NCBI GenBank assembly: GCA_030639165.1
Contig: DAOWDF010000102.1
Coordinates: forward strand, 1 to 10,327
Reading direction: 5' to 3'
Length of the DNA stretch: 10,327 nt
Source: Alphaproteobacteria bacterium
Lineage (GTDB): Bacteria; Pseudomonadota; Alphaproteobacteria; Micavibrionales; Micavibrionaceae
Part shown: one piece after another, positions 1-5,967 of the stretch
Position numbering within the stretch: the stretch's first letter is position 1
Layout of the letters: the number at the start of each line of letters is the position of its first letter
Made by a program: the position numbers and the translations under genes
Notes under the pieces: model-generated
The model's input: only the letters and a program-made list of their open reading frames with translations
Told to the model about the DNA's origin: nothing
Database searches by the model: none

Positions 1-791
1 ATAGTTCTAATCAGTTCTTTGTTCCCGCAAACTGCTCCTGCAACCAAATCACTATGTCCGCCAATATATTTGGTGAGTGAGTAGGCGGCAAGATCAATGC
101 CTTGTGGCACTGCTTGCTGATAGATAGGCCCTAGCATAGTGTTGTCACAAACAGAGATCGGGCGATGACCAGTATCGGCTTCGATTTTGTCGATGGCTTT
201 TATCACCATTTCGAAATCAACTAAGGTATTGGTCGGGTTTGATGGGGTTTCGAAAAACACCATGGCTAAGCGCCCTAGAGATTTGGCCATCTCTATTGCA
301 TCATTAAGCGTCTTTTCGTCCAAACCATCAGCAAAGCTAACCGATTTTATACCGAAATTAGCCAAAGCCCCACGGATTAATGTTTCAGTGCCTCCATATA
401 AAGGAGAGCTATGCAAGATAACATCACCAGGTCGTAAGAATCCAAATAATACCGAGCTGATCGCGCCCATGCCGCTGGAAAGCACCGCTGCGCGCTCTGA
501 TCCTTCTAGCAATGACATGCGGTCTTCGATAATCTCTGCGTTAGGGTGATTAAAGCGGCTATAGATTAGCCCTGCATCTTTACCGTTTTCAGCTGGCGTA
601 CGGCCAGACATGACGTTAAAAAATTCTTCGCCATCTTCTGCGGAATCAAATGTAAAAGTCGAGGTCAGAAATACTGGTGGCTTAACTGATCCTTCTGATA
701 ACTTAGGGTCGTAGCCATAGGACATCATAAGTGATTCAGGTTTTAGCTTGTGTTCACCAATAGATGATTTTTTATAGTTATTTTCTGACAT
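1..791 (-). CDS. Cystathionine gamma-synthase family PLP-dependent enzyme (C-terminus beyond window)
   Basis: This is a fold-type I PLP enzyme of the Cys/Met metabolism family, which carries out gamma- or beta-elimination and replacement on sulfur amino acids or homoserine esters in the cytoplasm. I read 263 codons from ATG at 791 with no stop before the edge. The family is usually about 400-430 residues, so roughly the last third is missing. Visible motifs are YSRFNHPN (77-84), SSGMGA (105-110), ETPSNPT (181-187), DNT (216-218) and SLTKYIGGHSD, in which K241 should form the Schiff base with PLP. The start has a good ribosome site: GAGG (complement of 801-804), nine bases upstream. The N-terminal SYGYDP..SEGSVKPPVF stretch resembles proteins annotated only as 'cystathionine gamma-synthase family protein'. 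I therefore do not choose between MetB, MetZ and methionine gamma-lyase. It diverges from mutM and is probably functionally unrelated to it. Confidence 0.9.
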   Translation of the reverse strand, partial: MSENNYKKSSIGEHKLKPESLMMSYGYDPKLSEGSVKPPVFLTSTFTFDSAEDGEEFFNVMSGRTPAENGKDAGLIYSRFNHPNAEIIEDRMSLLEGSERAAVLSSGMGAISSVLFGFLRPGDVILHSSPLYGGTETLIRGALANFGIKSVSFADGLDEKTLNDAIEMAKSLGRLAMVFFETPSNPTNTLVDFEMVIKAIDKIEADTGHRPISVCDNTMLGPIYQQAVPQGIDLAAYSLTKYIGGHSDLVAGAVCGNKELIRT

Positions 792-901
792 ATTGCTTAG
801 CCTCTATATTTGATTTAACGTGCTTTTATCGTAAAAATCATAATTAGGCAATGTGCATTTTATTATGTACGATAATTAAGAAGATAAGAGGACAAAGATA
901 A
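792..901. promoter_or_regulatory. Divergent promoter region between the PLP enzyme gene and mutM
   Basis: This 110-bp AT-rich gap separates two divergent starts, so it must hold both promoters. For mutM, GATAAT at 871-876 is a plausible -10 without a convincing -35, and the ribosome site GAGGA at 888-892 lies nine bases before ATG. For the leftward gene, TTGCCT (complement of 846-851) with TAAAAG (complement of 823-828) at 17-bp spacing is a weak candidate, each hexamer matching four of six consensus bases. I see no clear operator. Confidence 0.35.
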
Positions 902-1732
902 ATGCCTGAATTGCCAGAAGTAGAAATTGTCTGCCGTGGAATGGTCGATGCTGTGATTGGCAAGGATATCAAGTCAGTAGTCGTTAACCGCTATGATTTG
1001 CGTGTTCCTATTCCGCAAGATTTTGGGCAGAGTATTACAGGTAAAGCTATAAAGAACCTAGAGCGCCGCGGTAAATATATAATAATGCATTTAGGCGATA
1101 ATATATTCGCTATTCTACATCTAGGTATGTCGGGGCGCATAAGGATATTTAGAGCTGGTGACACTTATGAGCCGCGCAAACATGATCATATAGTTATAAC
1201 TATGAATGACGGCACTTTATTCGCGTATGAAGACCCAAGACGTTTCGGCATGTTTTATCTAAGCAGTGAAAACTGGCGAGATAAAAAACCGTTTTCTGTC
1301 ATGGGCGCAGAACCTTTGGAAAGTGAATGGACGGCAGATGATTTATTGGCAGCGTTAGGGCGCAAGAAATCACCTATTAAAACGGCTTTGCTAGATCAGC
1401 GCGTTGTTGCAGGCCTAGGCAATATATATGTCTGTGAAGCGTTATTTCGCTCTAAGATATCTCCTGAGCGCCTATCCAATACTATAAGTAAGGATGAAGC
1501 AGTTAGAATTGTTAAGCATTCCAAGGAAATTCTACTGGAATCAATAGAGTCTGGTGGCTCTACTTTAAAAGATTATCAGCATACTGATGGCTCTTTGGGG
1601 TATTTCCAGCACGGATTTGCCGTGTATAATCAAGAGGGTGAAGATTGCACTAATCAGGGCTGCTCCGCACAAATATCGCGCATAGTGCAGGGCGGGCGCT
1701 CAACATTTTATTGCGCATCATGCCAGAAATAA
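902..1732 (+). CDS. mutM: Formamidopyrimidine-DNA glycosylase (Fpg/MutM)
   Basis: MutM excises oxidised purines such as 8-oxoguanine and formamidopyrimidines from DNA and nicks the abasic site by beta,delta-elimination. The 276-residue product is the normal length. It begins MPELPEVE, so after Met removal Pro2 is the catalytic nucleophile and Glu3 the acid; these must be at the N-terminus, which fixes the start. K58 in RRGKYI corresponds to the conserved catalytic or phosphate-contacting lysine. The helix-two-turn-helix region contains DQRVVAGLGNIY. The C-terminus carries a zinc finger with cysteines at 249, 254, 271 and 274 (C-x4-C-x16-C-x2-C) and the DNA-contacting Arg266 in GGRSTF. GAGGA nine bases upstream is its ribosome site. 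Eleven bases separate its stop from the next gene, so the two are probably co-transcribed. All key residues are present. Confidence 0.97.
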   Translation: MPELPEVEIVCRGMVDAVIGKDIKSVVVNRYDLRVPIPQDFGQSITGKAIKNLERRGKYIIMHLGDNIFAILHLGMSGRIRIFRAGDTYEPRKHDHIVITMNDGTLFAYEDPRRFGMFYLSSENWRDKKPFSVMGAEPLESEWTADDLLAALGRKKSPIKTALLDQRVVAGLGNIYVCEALFRSKISPERLSNTISKDEAVRIVKHSKEILLESIESGGSTLKDYQHTDGSLGYFQHGFAVYNQEGEDCTNQGCSAQISRIVQGGRSTFYCASCQK

Positions 1733-1743
1733 TAGGGGGCAAA

Positions 1744-2112
1744 ATGAAGCATGCATTAGTATTTTTATTCATAGCAGTAATCTTTATTTCTGGGGCTGTA
1801 TCTGCATTGGAGCCAGAGCCACAATTCTTCGGATCAGCGCAAGATGTGCCTATAATGCATGGGCTAGAAGAAATAACAGGTGAAACCCTTTCTTTTGATA
1901 AGCCAGAGGGGAGAATAATTGAGTCGGTCGCATTAATGAATGAAGTGAGCGAGAAAGATGCTCTGGATTTCTACGGCGAAACTCTACCTCAGTTTGGCTG
2001 GGCAGAAGTTGGAAGTGGTAAATTTTTTCGTGGAAATGAGTTTCTTGAAATATATTTTCAGGAAATTGATGGTAATAAATTTATAAATATCATGATTAAT
2101 CCATCCCTATAA
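1744..2112 (+). CDS. Small exported protein of unknown function between mutM and rpsT
   Basis: The 122-residue product starts with a Sec signal peptide: K2 and H3, a hydrophobic core LVFLFIAVIFISGAV, and a likely signal peptidase I site after AVSA (about residue 21). There is no lipobox cysteine, so a soluble periplasmic protein is expected. The mature part is about 100 residues, acidic, without cysteines, and contains DVPIMHGLEEI, then FDKPEGRIIES, FYGETLPQFGW and a C-terminal beta-like stretch. I recall similar small proteins beside mutM or rpsT in other alphaproteobacteria, with the same 'DVPxMxGL ... FDKPEGRI ... FYxxTLPQxGW' layout, but know no function. The frame is open from 1711, but AGGGGG at 1734-1739 and the signal peptide support ATG 1744. 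It sits 11 bp after mutM, where an enoyl-CoA hydratase gene is common in relatives. Confidence 0.75.
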   Translation: MKHALVFLFIAVIFISGAVSALEPEPQFFGSAQDVPIMHGLEEITGETLSFDKPEGRIIESVALMNEVSEKDALDFYGETLPQFGWAEVGSGKFFRGNEFLEIYFQEIDGNKFINIMINPSL

Positions 2113-2130
2113 AAAGGGAGACAAGAAAAA

Positions 2131-2235
2131 ATGATTCGTAAAACACATGAATCACTTGACAAGCACCCCTATCCACAGCTATTACTCTTCAACCTCCAAA
2201 CAGGGGTTTTAGATAATTTAGCGGTTTTGTTGTAA
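2131..2235 (+). CDS. Possible 34-residue ORF upstream of rpsT
   Basis: An ATG ten bases after GGGAG (2116-2120) opens a 34-codon frame ending in TAA at 2233-2235. The peptide starts MIRKTHESLDKHPYPQ and ends in a leucine-rich stretch (VLDNLAVLL). I do not recognise it. It overlaps a promoter-like TTGACA (2156-2161) and a DnaA-box-like 9-mer (2169-2177), which argues that this DNA is regulatory rather than coding. If translated, it could be the last gene of the mutM transcript or a leader peptide for rpsT. Length alone gives no support, so the call rests only on the ribosome site and position. Confidence 0.2.
   Translation: MIRKTHESLDKHPYPQLLLFNLQTGVLDNLAVLL
2156..2185 (+). promoter_or_regulatory. 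Candidate sigma-70-type promoter for rpsT
   Basis: A perfect TTGACA (2156-2161) is followed after 18 bp by TATTAC (2180-2185), four of six matches to the -10 consensus. A start near 2192 would give an rpsT leader of about 155 bases. The spacer contains CTATCCACA (2169-2177), one base from the DnaA box TTATCCACA. If that box is real, DnaA binding would compete with RNA polymerase. Other -10-like sequences closer to rpsT (TATAAA at 2288-2293 and 2310-2315) lack good -35 partners. Confidence 0.4.
2169..2177 (+). promoter_or_regulatory. DnaA-box-like 9-mer CTATCCACA
   Basis: It differs from the consensus TTATCCACA only at the first base. It lies in the rpsT upstream gap, about 100 bp from a second near-match in the opposite orientation (2272-2280). 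A single-mismatch 9-mer can occur by chance, but two within 112 bp next to rpsT and dnaA deserve a flag. Confidence 0.35.
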
Positions 2236-2271
2236 TAATCGCACTCAAACAAGTAAACAGGAATTTATTCA

Positions 2272-2280
2272 TGTGGAAAA
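2272..2280 (-). promoter_or_regulatory. DnaA-box-like 9-mer, reads TTTTCCACA on the minus strand
   Basis: The + strand reads TGTGGAAAA, the complement of TTTTCCACA, one base away from the consensus DnaA box. A very AT-rich stretch (about 2281-2348) follows directly. A DnaA site beside AT-rich DNA is the arrangement expected at a replication origin, but two sites are too few to call one. Confidence 0.35.
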
Positions 2281-2348
2281 CTTTGGGTATAAAAATGTAT
2301 AGAATTTTGTATAAATAAAAGTAATTAAAGGTTTGAAAAGGTTTAATA

Positions 2349-2609
2349 ATGGCTAATCACGCATCTTCAAAAAAACGTATTCGTCGTAATGACAAGCGCG
2401 CAGAAGTTAATACAGCACGTCGCTCTCGTCTTCGCAGCTTCCTTAAGAGAGTTGAGCTTGCAATAACTGAAGGCAGCTCACAAGACGCAAAAGACGCTCT
2501 AAAGGCCGTTCAGCCTGAGCTAGACCGTAGTGTAGCAAAAGGAATTTTGCACAAGAAAACAGCTTCTCGCAAGCTTTCTCGCCTAAGTGCAAGAGTTAAA
2601 GCTATCTAA
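2349..2609 (+). CDS. rpsT: 30S ribosomal protein S20
   Basis: S20 is a small, basic, three-helix protein that binds 16S rRNA in the body of the 30S subunit and helps early assembly. The 86-residue product begins MANHASSKKRIRRNDKRAEVN and contains GILHKKTASRKLSRLSARV near its C-terminus, both hallmarks of the family; length is normal. The ribosome site AAAAGG (2336-2341) is seven bases before the ATG. A strong intrinsic terminator lies 58 bp after the stop, so rpsT is probably the last gene of its transcript and dnaA is expressed separately. In well-studied bacteria S20 limits its own translation, but I see no identifiable leader structure here. Being next to mutM and dnaA is a common alphaproteobacterial arrangement. 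Confidence 0.97.
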   Translation: MANHASSKKRIRRNDKRAEVNTARRSRLRSFLKRVELAITEGSSQDAKDALKAVQPELDRSVAKGILHKKTASRKLSRLSARVKAI

Positions 2610-2667
2610 TTAGCCACCTCTCATTGAGGGTTAGCTTCTCCATATAAATATATGAATTAAAATGATT

Positions 2668-2705
2668 AAGTGCCTTACTTTTAAAAGTGGGGCGCTTTTT
2701 GTGTT
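2668..2705 (+). terminator. Rho-independent terminator of rpsT
   Basis: The 30 bases from 2668 to 2697 can fold into a nearly complete stem: the arm starting AAGTGCCTTAC pairs with the arm ending GTGGGGCGCTT, using a few G-U pairs, around a tight TTAA loop. A T-rich tail (TTTTTGTGTTTT) follows. Stem length and tail are typical of a strong intrinsic terminator. Confidence 0.85.
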
Positions 2706-3127
2706 TTATGCAGTGTTTTTGAAATAAAAATTCTTTTTTAAAAATCATGATTTGTTCTCATTGCCTGTTAGCTAAAATATGTTGTAGTCTATTTTCATCG
2801 CCGACAGATGATGACAAAAAATTTAAAGACATACGTCTTTTGGTAAGCAGATTTATTCGGGCTTGGATAGTGGTATATATTGCCAATATACAAGTAGAAT
2901 ATGTGCTAGCAGCTGTTTTTAGCTGAAAAAATAAGGGGAAGGTTAACTAAAGCGAAATCTATTTTCAGGTTTTATAGTTTTAGTTTGTGCCTCACGAAAA
3001 AACATAGAAACTGAATTAATCTTTGTGAACACGCTAGTTCGCATGCGGTTTCTTGCGGCCAAAATTGGCTATTATTGCGTAATGGAAATATTTAATTTTA
3101 ATAATAATTTGAAAAGTGGAGAAAATA
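2706..3127. other. AT-rich gene-free stretch upstream of dnaA (dnaA leader/promoter)
   Basis: I find no convincing gene, tRNA or near-consensus DnaA box here. It holds three short hairpins: AAAGAC/GTCTTT (2825-2840), GTATAT/ATATAC (2873-2891) and CAGCT/AGCTG (2910-2925). The dnaA promoter must lie in this stretch because the rpsT terminator precedes it. TTGGCT (3065-3070) is a -35-like hexamer, but its partner at 17 bp (ATATTT, 3088-3093) is weak. GGAG at 3118-3121 is the dnaA ribosome site. The stretch is a candidate for dnaA control, but nothing in it can be assigned with certainty. Confidence 0.5.
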
Positions 3128-4570
3128 ATGTCTGAAACAATAGGTAAGCAAGTAGCGCAGTTGAATAAAAATAGTATAGATTTAGAAGGTACTCCGCTTG
3201 AGCCTACATCAGAGATTAAATCCATTTGGAGCATGGTTCATGCTGAAATGCGTAAAGAATTCGGCGAAGCTATATTTCGCAGCTGGTTAAAGCCATTAAC
3301 TTTACAGGCATATTATCACGGAACTATGGAAGTTTCTGTTCCAACGCGTTTCATGCGCGACTGGATACAAACCCACTATTCTAAGCGTATTTCAGAGATG
3401 TGCGCTCAAGAGAATGCAGAAATTAAGCGCGTACAAATTGTAGTAATACAAAATAACGTTATAGATGCTGCGCCTGAGGTTAGTGTAGATACTAAAAAGA
3501 ACAGCATAACTAGCAAAAGCGCAGCCCTAAGGGATAATATTGCTGAGATTTCATCTCCATTAGATCAGCGTTTTACCTTTGACAGCTTTGTAGTTGGCAA
3601 GCCTAATGCATTGGCGCATGCAGCTGCGCGTAGAGTTTGTGAAAGCGCAAGCGTTCCATTTAACCCTCTATTTATTTATGGCGGTGTTGGCCTTGGTAAA
3701 ACTCACTTAATGCACGCAATTGCTCATAGCATGGCAGAAAACTTCCCTGAAAAAGTTGTGATGTACCTTTCTGCAGAGAAGTTTATGTACCAATTCGTAA
3801 AAGCTTTGCGTGCAAATGAAACTATGAATTTCAAGGAGCAATTCCGCAGTGTTGATATATTAATGATTGATGATATTCAGTTCATCGCAGGTAAAGAATC
3901 GACGCAAGAAGAGTTTTTCCATACATTTAACGCTCTGGTTGACCAAAATAAGCAAATCATTATTTCTGCGGATAAATCACCTAGTGATTTAACTGGAATT
4001 GATGAGCGTTTGCGTTCAAGACTGGCATGGGGACTTGTTGCTGATATACACCCAAGTACTTATGACCTTCGCCTTGGTATATTACGTTCCAAGCGTGAGA
4101 AATTAGGCGCAGAAGTTCCTGATAGCGTTCTTGAGTTCTTGGCTCTTAAGGTCACATCCAATATTCGTGAGCTTGAAGGAGCATTAAACCGCATTGTTGC
4201 GCACGCCGATGTTTCTAACCAAGAAATTACGTTGGAATCAACACAGGAAGTGCTTCAGGATCTTTTACGTTCCCATGATCGTCGTATTACAATTGACGAA
4301 ATTCAGCGTAAAGTTGCTGATCATTATAACTTACGACTAACAGATATGCATTCTGCGCGCCGCGCCCGTAATGTTGCTCGCCCGCGTCAGGTTGCGATGT
4401 ATCTTGCTAAGCTTCTTACAGCTCGCTCACTGCCTGAAATCGGCCGTAAATTCGGTGGTCGTGATCACACAACGGTTATGCATGCTATCCGTAAAGTTGA
4501 AGAGCTAATGGGTGATGATGCACAAATAGCACAAGATGTAGATGTGGTTCGCCGCGCTTTGACAGGCTGA
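3128..4570 (+). CDS. dnaA: Chromosomal replication initiator protein DnaA
   Basis: DnaA binds 9-bp boxes at oriC, forms an ATP-dependent filament and melts the origin. The 480-residue product shows the usual four domains. Domain I spans about 31-95 (SIWSMVHAEMRKEFGEAIF, RSWLKPL). A short variable linker follows to about 145. Domain III is an AAA+ ATPase with Walker A GGVGLGKT (185-192), Walker B ILMIDDIQF with D248-D249, the arginine-finger segment DERLRSRLAWGL and sensor II SNIRELEGALNRI. Domain IV is the DNA-binding helix-turn-helix with GGRDHTTVMHAI (D446-H447-T448-T449). The frame is open to GTG 3116, but that codon overlaps the ribosome site GTGGAG, so ATG 3128 is preferred. About 30 residues precede domain I, a modest extension. 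All nucleotide- and DNA-binding motifs are intact, and it is transcribed alone, judging from the flanking terminators. Confidence 0.98.
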   Translation: MSETIGKQVAQLNKNSIDLEGTPLEPTSEIKSIWSMVHAEMRKEFGEAIFRSWLKPLTLQAYYHGTMEVSVPTRFMRDWIQTHYSKRISEMCAQENAEIKRVQIVVIQNNVIDAAPEVSVDTKKNSITSKSAALRDNIAEISSPLDQRFTFDSFVVGKPNALAHAAARRVCESASVPFNPLFIYGGVGLGKTHLMHAIAHSMAENFPEKVVMYLSAEKFMYQFVKALRANETMNFKEQFRSVDILMIDDIQFIAGKESTQEEFFHTFNALVDQNKQIIISADKSPSDLTGIDERLRSRLAWGLVADIHPSTYDLRLGILRSKREKLGAEVPDSVLEFLALKVTSNIRELEGALNRIVAHADVSNQEITLESTQEVLQDLLRSHDRRITIDEIQRKVADHYNLRLTDMHSARRARNVARPRQVAMYLAKLLTARSLPEIGRKFGGRDHTTVMHAIRKVEELMGDDAQIAQDVDVVRRALTG

Positions 4571-4579
4571 TTGACCTTC

Positions 4580-4666
4580 CTGCATTCTAGTACGGGCGTC
4601 GTTAAATTTCGTCTTACGTACTAGATGTACGCTACGCCTCATTTGCCTAGCCGTACATAAATGCAG
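4580..4666. repeat. Element of nested inverted repeats downstream of dnaA
   Basis: The outer arms 4580-4595 and 4651-4666 are 16-bp inverted repeats matching at 13 positions (CTGCATT and GTACGG blocks, with three central mismatches). Inside, CTAGTACG (4587-4594) is the exact inverse of CGTACTAG (4617-4624). A second GTACG...CGTAC pair (4628-4632 and 4652-4656) bounds another small hairpin. The word GTAC occurs four times in the 87 bp, dividing it into two hairpin units. This is far more symmetry than a terminator needs, and a real terminator follows separately. The form suggests a dispersed palindromic intergenic repeat (REP- or MITE-like) or a structured RNA. I cannot name a family. Confidence 0.55.
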
Positions 4667-4696
4667 TTTGCTCAAGACTATCAGTATAAAAGTAAT

Positions 4697-4729
4697 AAAA
4701 GTGCGGGTCTATGATCTGCGCTTTTTTGT
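4697..4729. terminator. Rho-independent terminator after dnaA, probably bidirectional
   Basis: A 13-bp stem (AAAAGTGCGGGTC with GATCTGCGCTTTT, including G-U pairs) closes on a three-base TAT loop and is followed by TTTTTT on the + strand. The 5' arm starts with AAAA, so the complementary strand also ends its stem in a T tract. It can therefore also stop transcripts of the convergent glycosyltransferase gene, which ends at 4762. Confidence 0.85.
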
Positions 4730-4761
4730 TTTATTGGGAATATTCGTTATTTAGCTTGCAG

Positions 4762-5874
4762 TTAAATAGAGCTAATAATTTCCTCAAAATATCTTACAAC
4801 CGCATCCTTCCTATAAGAACTCGGCAGTAATGACGGCGAAAAATGCTCCTTCATATTTGGCTCTATTTTTTCCATAGCTTTAATGAATTCATCCATATCA
4901 TCTACTATATTAACGGAGCTAGAGCCTGCCTCTGCAGCAATTTCAGCTATTCCGCCTGATTCCTTGGTCGCGATAACAGGAGTGCCGCACGCTAAAGATT
5001 CTAGCGCAACATTGGGCAGGCCTTCAAAACGTGATGGCAGCAAAAAGCAATCAGCTTGTGCAAAATATTGATAAGGCTCTTTAATAAGTCCTAATAAAAA
5101 TACTTTATCTTGCAAATTATGCTGCTTTATAAGGGCTTGAAGATATTCCCTATCTTCCCCTTCACCAACTATATTTACCCTGTAATCATAAGGAATATTT
5201 ATCTCGGCAAGGCGCACTATAAGGCGATCAAAGCCCTTTTGTTCGTGCAGCCTGCCACAAGCAACAAAATTTAAGGTAGGATCTTCCTTGTTTGTAATAT
5301 TTGGTAGAGTAGTATTTTTCCTGATCTTTTCTTCATCAACTGGATTGGGAATAACTCTGAAATTTTTACCATCCATATTTAGGTCGGAATTAAATTCGTC
5401 AAATATTTTCTGGCTAGGGCTTAATATAAGACCCGCCCAAGGGTATAGAGTCTTGTACAGGGCTTTGATAATAAAGCCAGTGGATTTATATTTTTTCAGC
5501 AAGAAAGACGGCGTTATAGCTTCCCTGACTATAAAGATAGTTTTCGGCAGCAATGGTTTCAACGCCAGCATAGCAAAATTCATATGCACCATTGTTGAAA
5601 TAACAATATCCGGCTTCAGATCCTTTAATTTAAAATAGATGGAAGGCATTGCAGATAAGGATAATTTTTTATTTAAACAGTGGAAACCTATTGTCTCATC
5701 AATTAAATATTTTAATTCACCCTCATTATTTATTGACAAAAAAACAGGCTCGTATTTATCCTTGTCAATTCCATTCATAAGGGTAATCAAGACCCTTTCC
5801 GCTCCGCCAGAGACAAGCGCAGGTAACACGAATACTATTTTTGATCGCTGGAGTTTTTTAGTAGATGGTTTCAT
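4762..5874 (-). CDS. GT4-family glycosyltransferase
   Basis: This is a retaining GT-B fold glycosyltransferase of family GT4, which transfers a sugar from a nucleotide donor to a lipid-linked or growing glycan at the inner face of the membrane. The 370-residue product has the N-terminal acceptor-side motif LPALVSGGAERVL (17-29), the interdomain segment VIPNPVD (174-180), the donor-domain start CGRLHEQKGFDRLI (206-219), and the EX7E signature FEGLPNVALESLACGTPVIAT with E284 and E292. I see no transmembrane helix. It runs opposite to the pseG operon, is convergent with dnaA and shares its terminator. Upstream of ATG (5874) there is only a weak purine-rich ribosome site. Donor and acceptor cannot be read from sequence; the gene context suggests O-antigen, capsule or other surface glycan assembly. 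Confidence 0.9.
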   Translation of the reverse strand: MKPSTKKLQRSKIVFVLPALVSGGAERVLITLMNGIDKDKYEPVFLSINNEGELKYLIDETIGFHCLNKKLSLSAMPSIYFKLKDLKPDIVISTMVHMNFAMLALKPLLPKTIFIVREAITPSFLLKKYKSTGFIIKALYKTLYPWAGLILSPSQKIFDEFNSDLNMDGKNFRVIPNPVDEEKIRKNTTLPNITNKEDPTLNFVACGRLHEQKGFDRLIVRLAEINIPYDYRVNIVGEGEDREYLQALIKQHNLQDKVFLLGLIKEPYQYFAQADCFLLPSRFEGLPNVALESLACGTPVIATKESGGIAEIAAEAGSSSVNIVDDMDEFIKAMEKIEPNMKEHFSPSLLPSSYRKDAVVRYFEEIISSI

Positions 5875-5967
5875 TTCTTCTATACTGTATATTTAATATA
5901 TTAAGCTAACATGTTTTTATAATATGATAAGTGAATATTATAGTCTTTAAAAATATAAGGAAATAAA
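5875..5967. promoter_or_regulatory. Divergent promoter region between GT4 gene and pseG operon
   Basis: These 93 very AT-rich bases separate divergent starts. A perfect -10 hexamer TATAAT lies at 5918-5923, oriented toward pseG and giving a leader of about 38 bases, but the -35 region is poor. TATAAT on the opposite strand (complement of 5937-5942) could serve the leftward gene. An 11-bp palindrome TATACTGTATA (5881-5891) sits just ahead of the leftward start and might be an operator. AAGGA before ATG 5968 is the pseG ribosome site. Confidence 0.4.

Noticed and set aside
187..549. 120-codon open frame on the + strand
   Set aside because: It lies wholly opposite the PLP-dependent enzyme gene, whose catalytic motifs are clear on the other strand, and its translation has no recognisable features.
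1711..1743. Earlier ATG start for the small exported protein
   Set aside because: It would overlap the end of mutM and put eleven extra residues before a normal signal peptide; ATG 1744 has its own ribosome site.
2165..2210. ACCCCT/AGGGGT hairpin followed by four T as a terminator upstream of rpsT
   Set aside because: The stem is only 6 bp with a loop of about 31 bases, too weak for intrinsic termination.
2825..2841. AAAGAC/GTCTTT hairpin as a terminator or small RNA end
   Set aside because: The stem is short and AU-rich with no proper T tract and no upstream promoter or RNA that I can recognise.
3116..3127. Earlier GTG start for dnaA
   Set aside because: GTG overlaps the GGAG ribosome site that is well spaced for ATG 3128, and it would itself lack a ribosome site.
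5881..5891. TATACTGTATA palindrome as a LexA-type operator
   Set aside because: Only one CTGT half-site is present and no matching ACAG half lies at the expected distance; in such AT-rich DNA it may be chance.
5288..5896. Two + strand open frames (116 and 85 codons)
   Set aside because: Both are antisense to the GT4 gene at 4762-5874, which has full-length family motifs.
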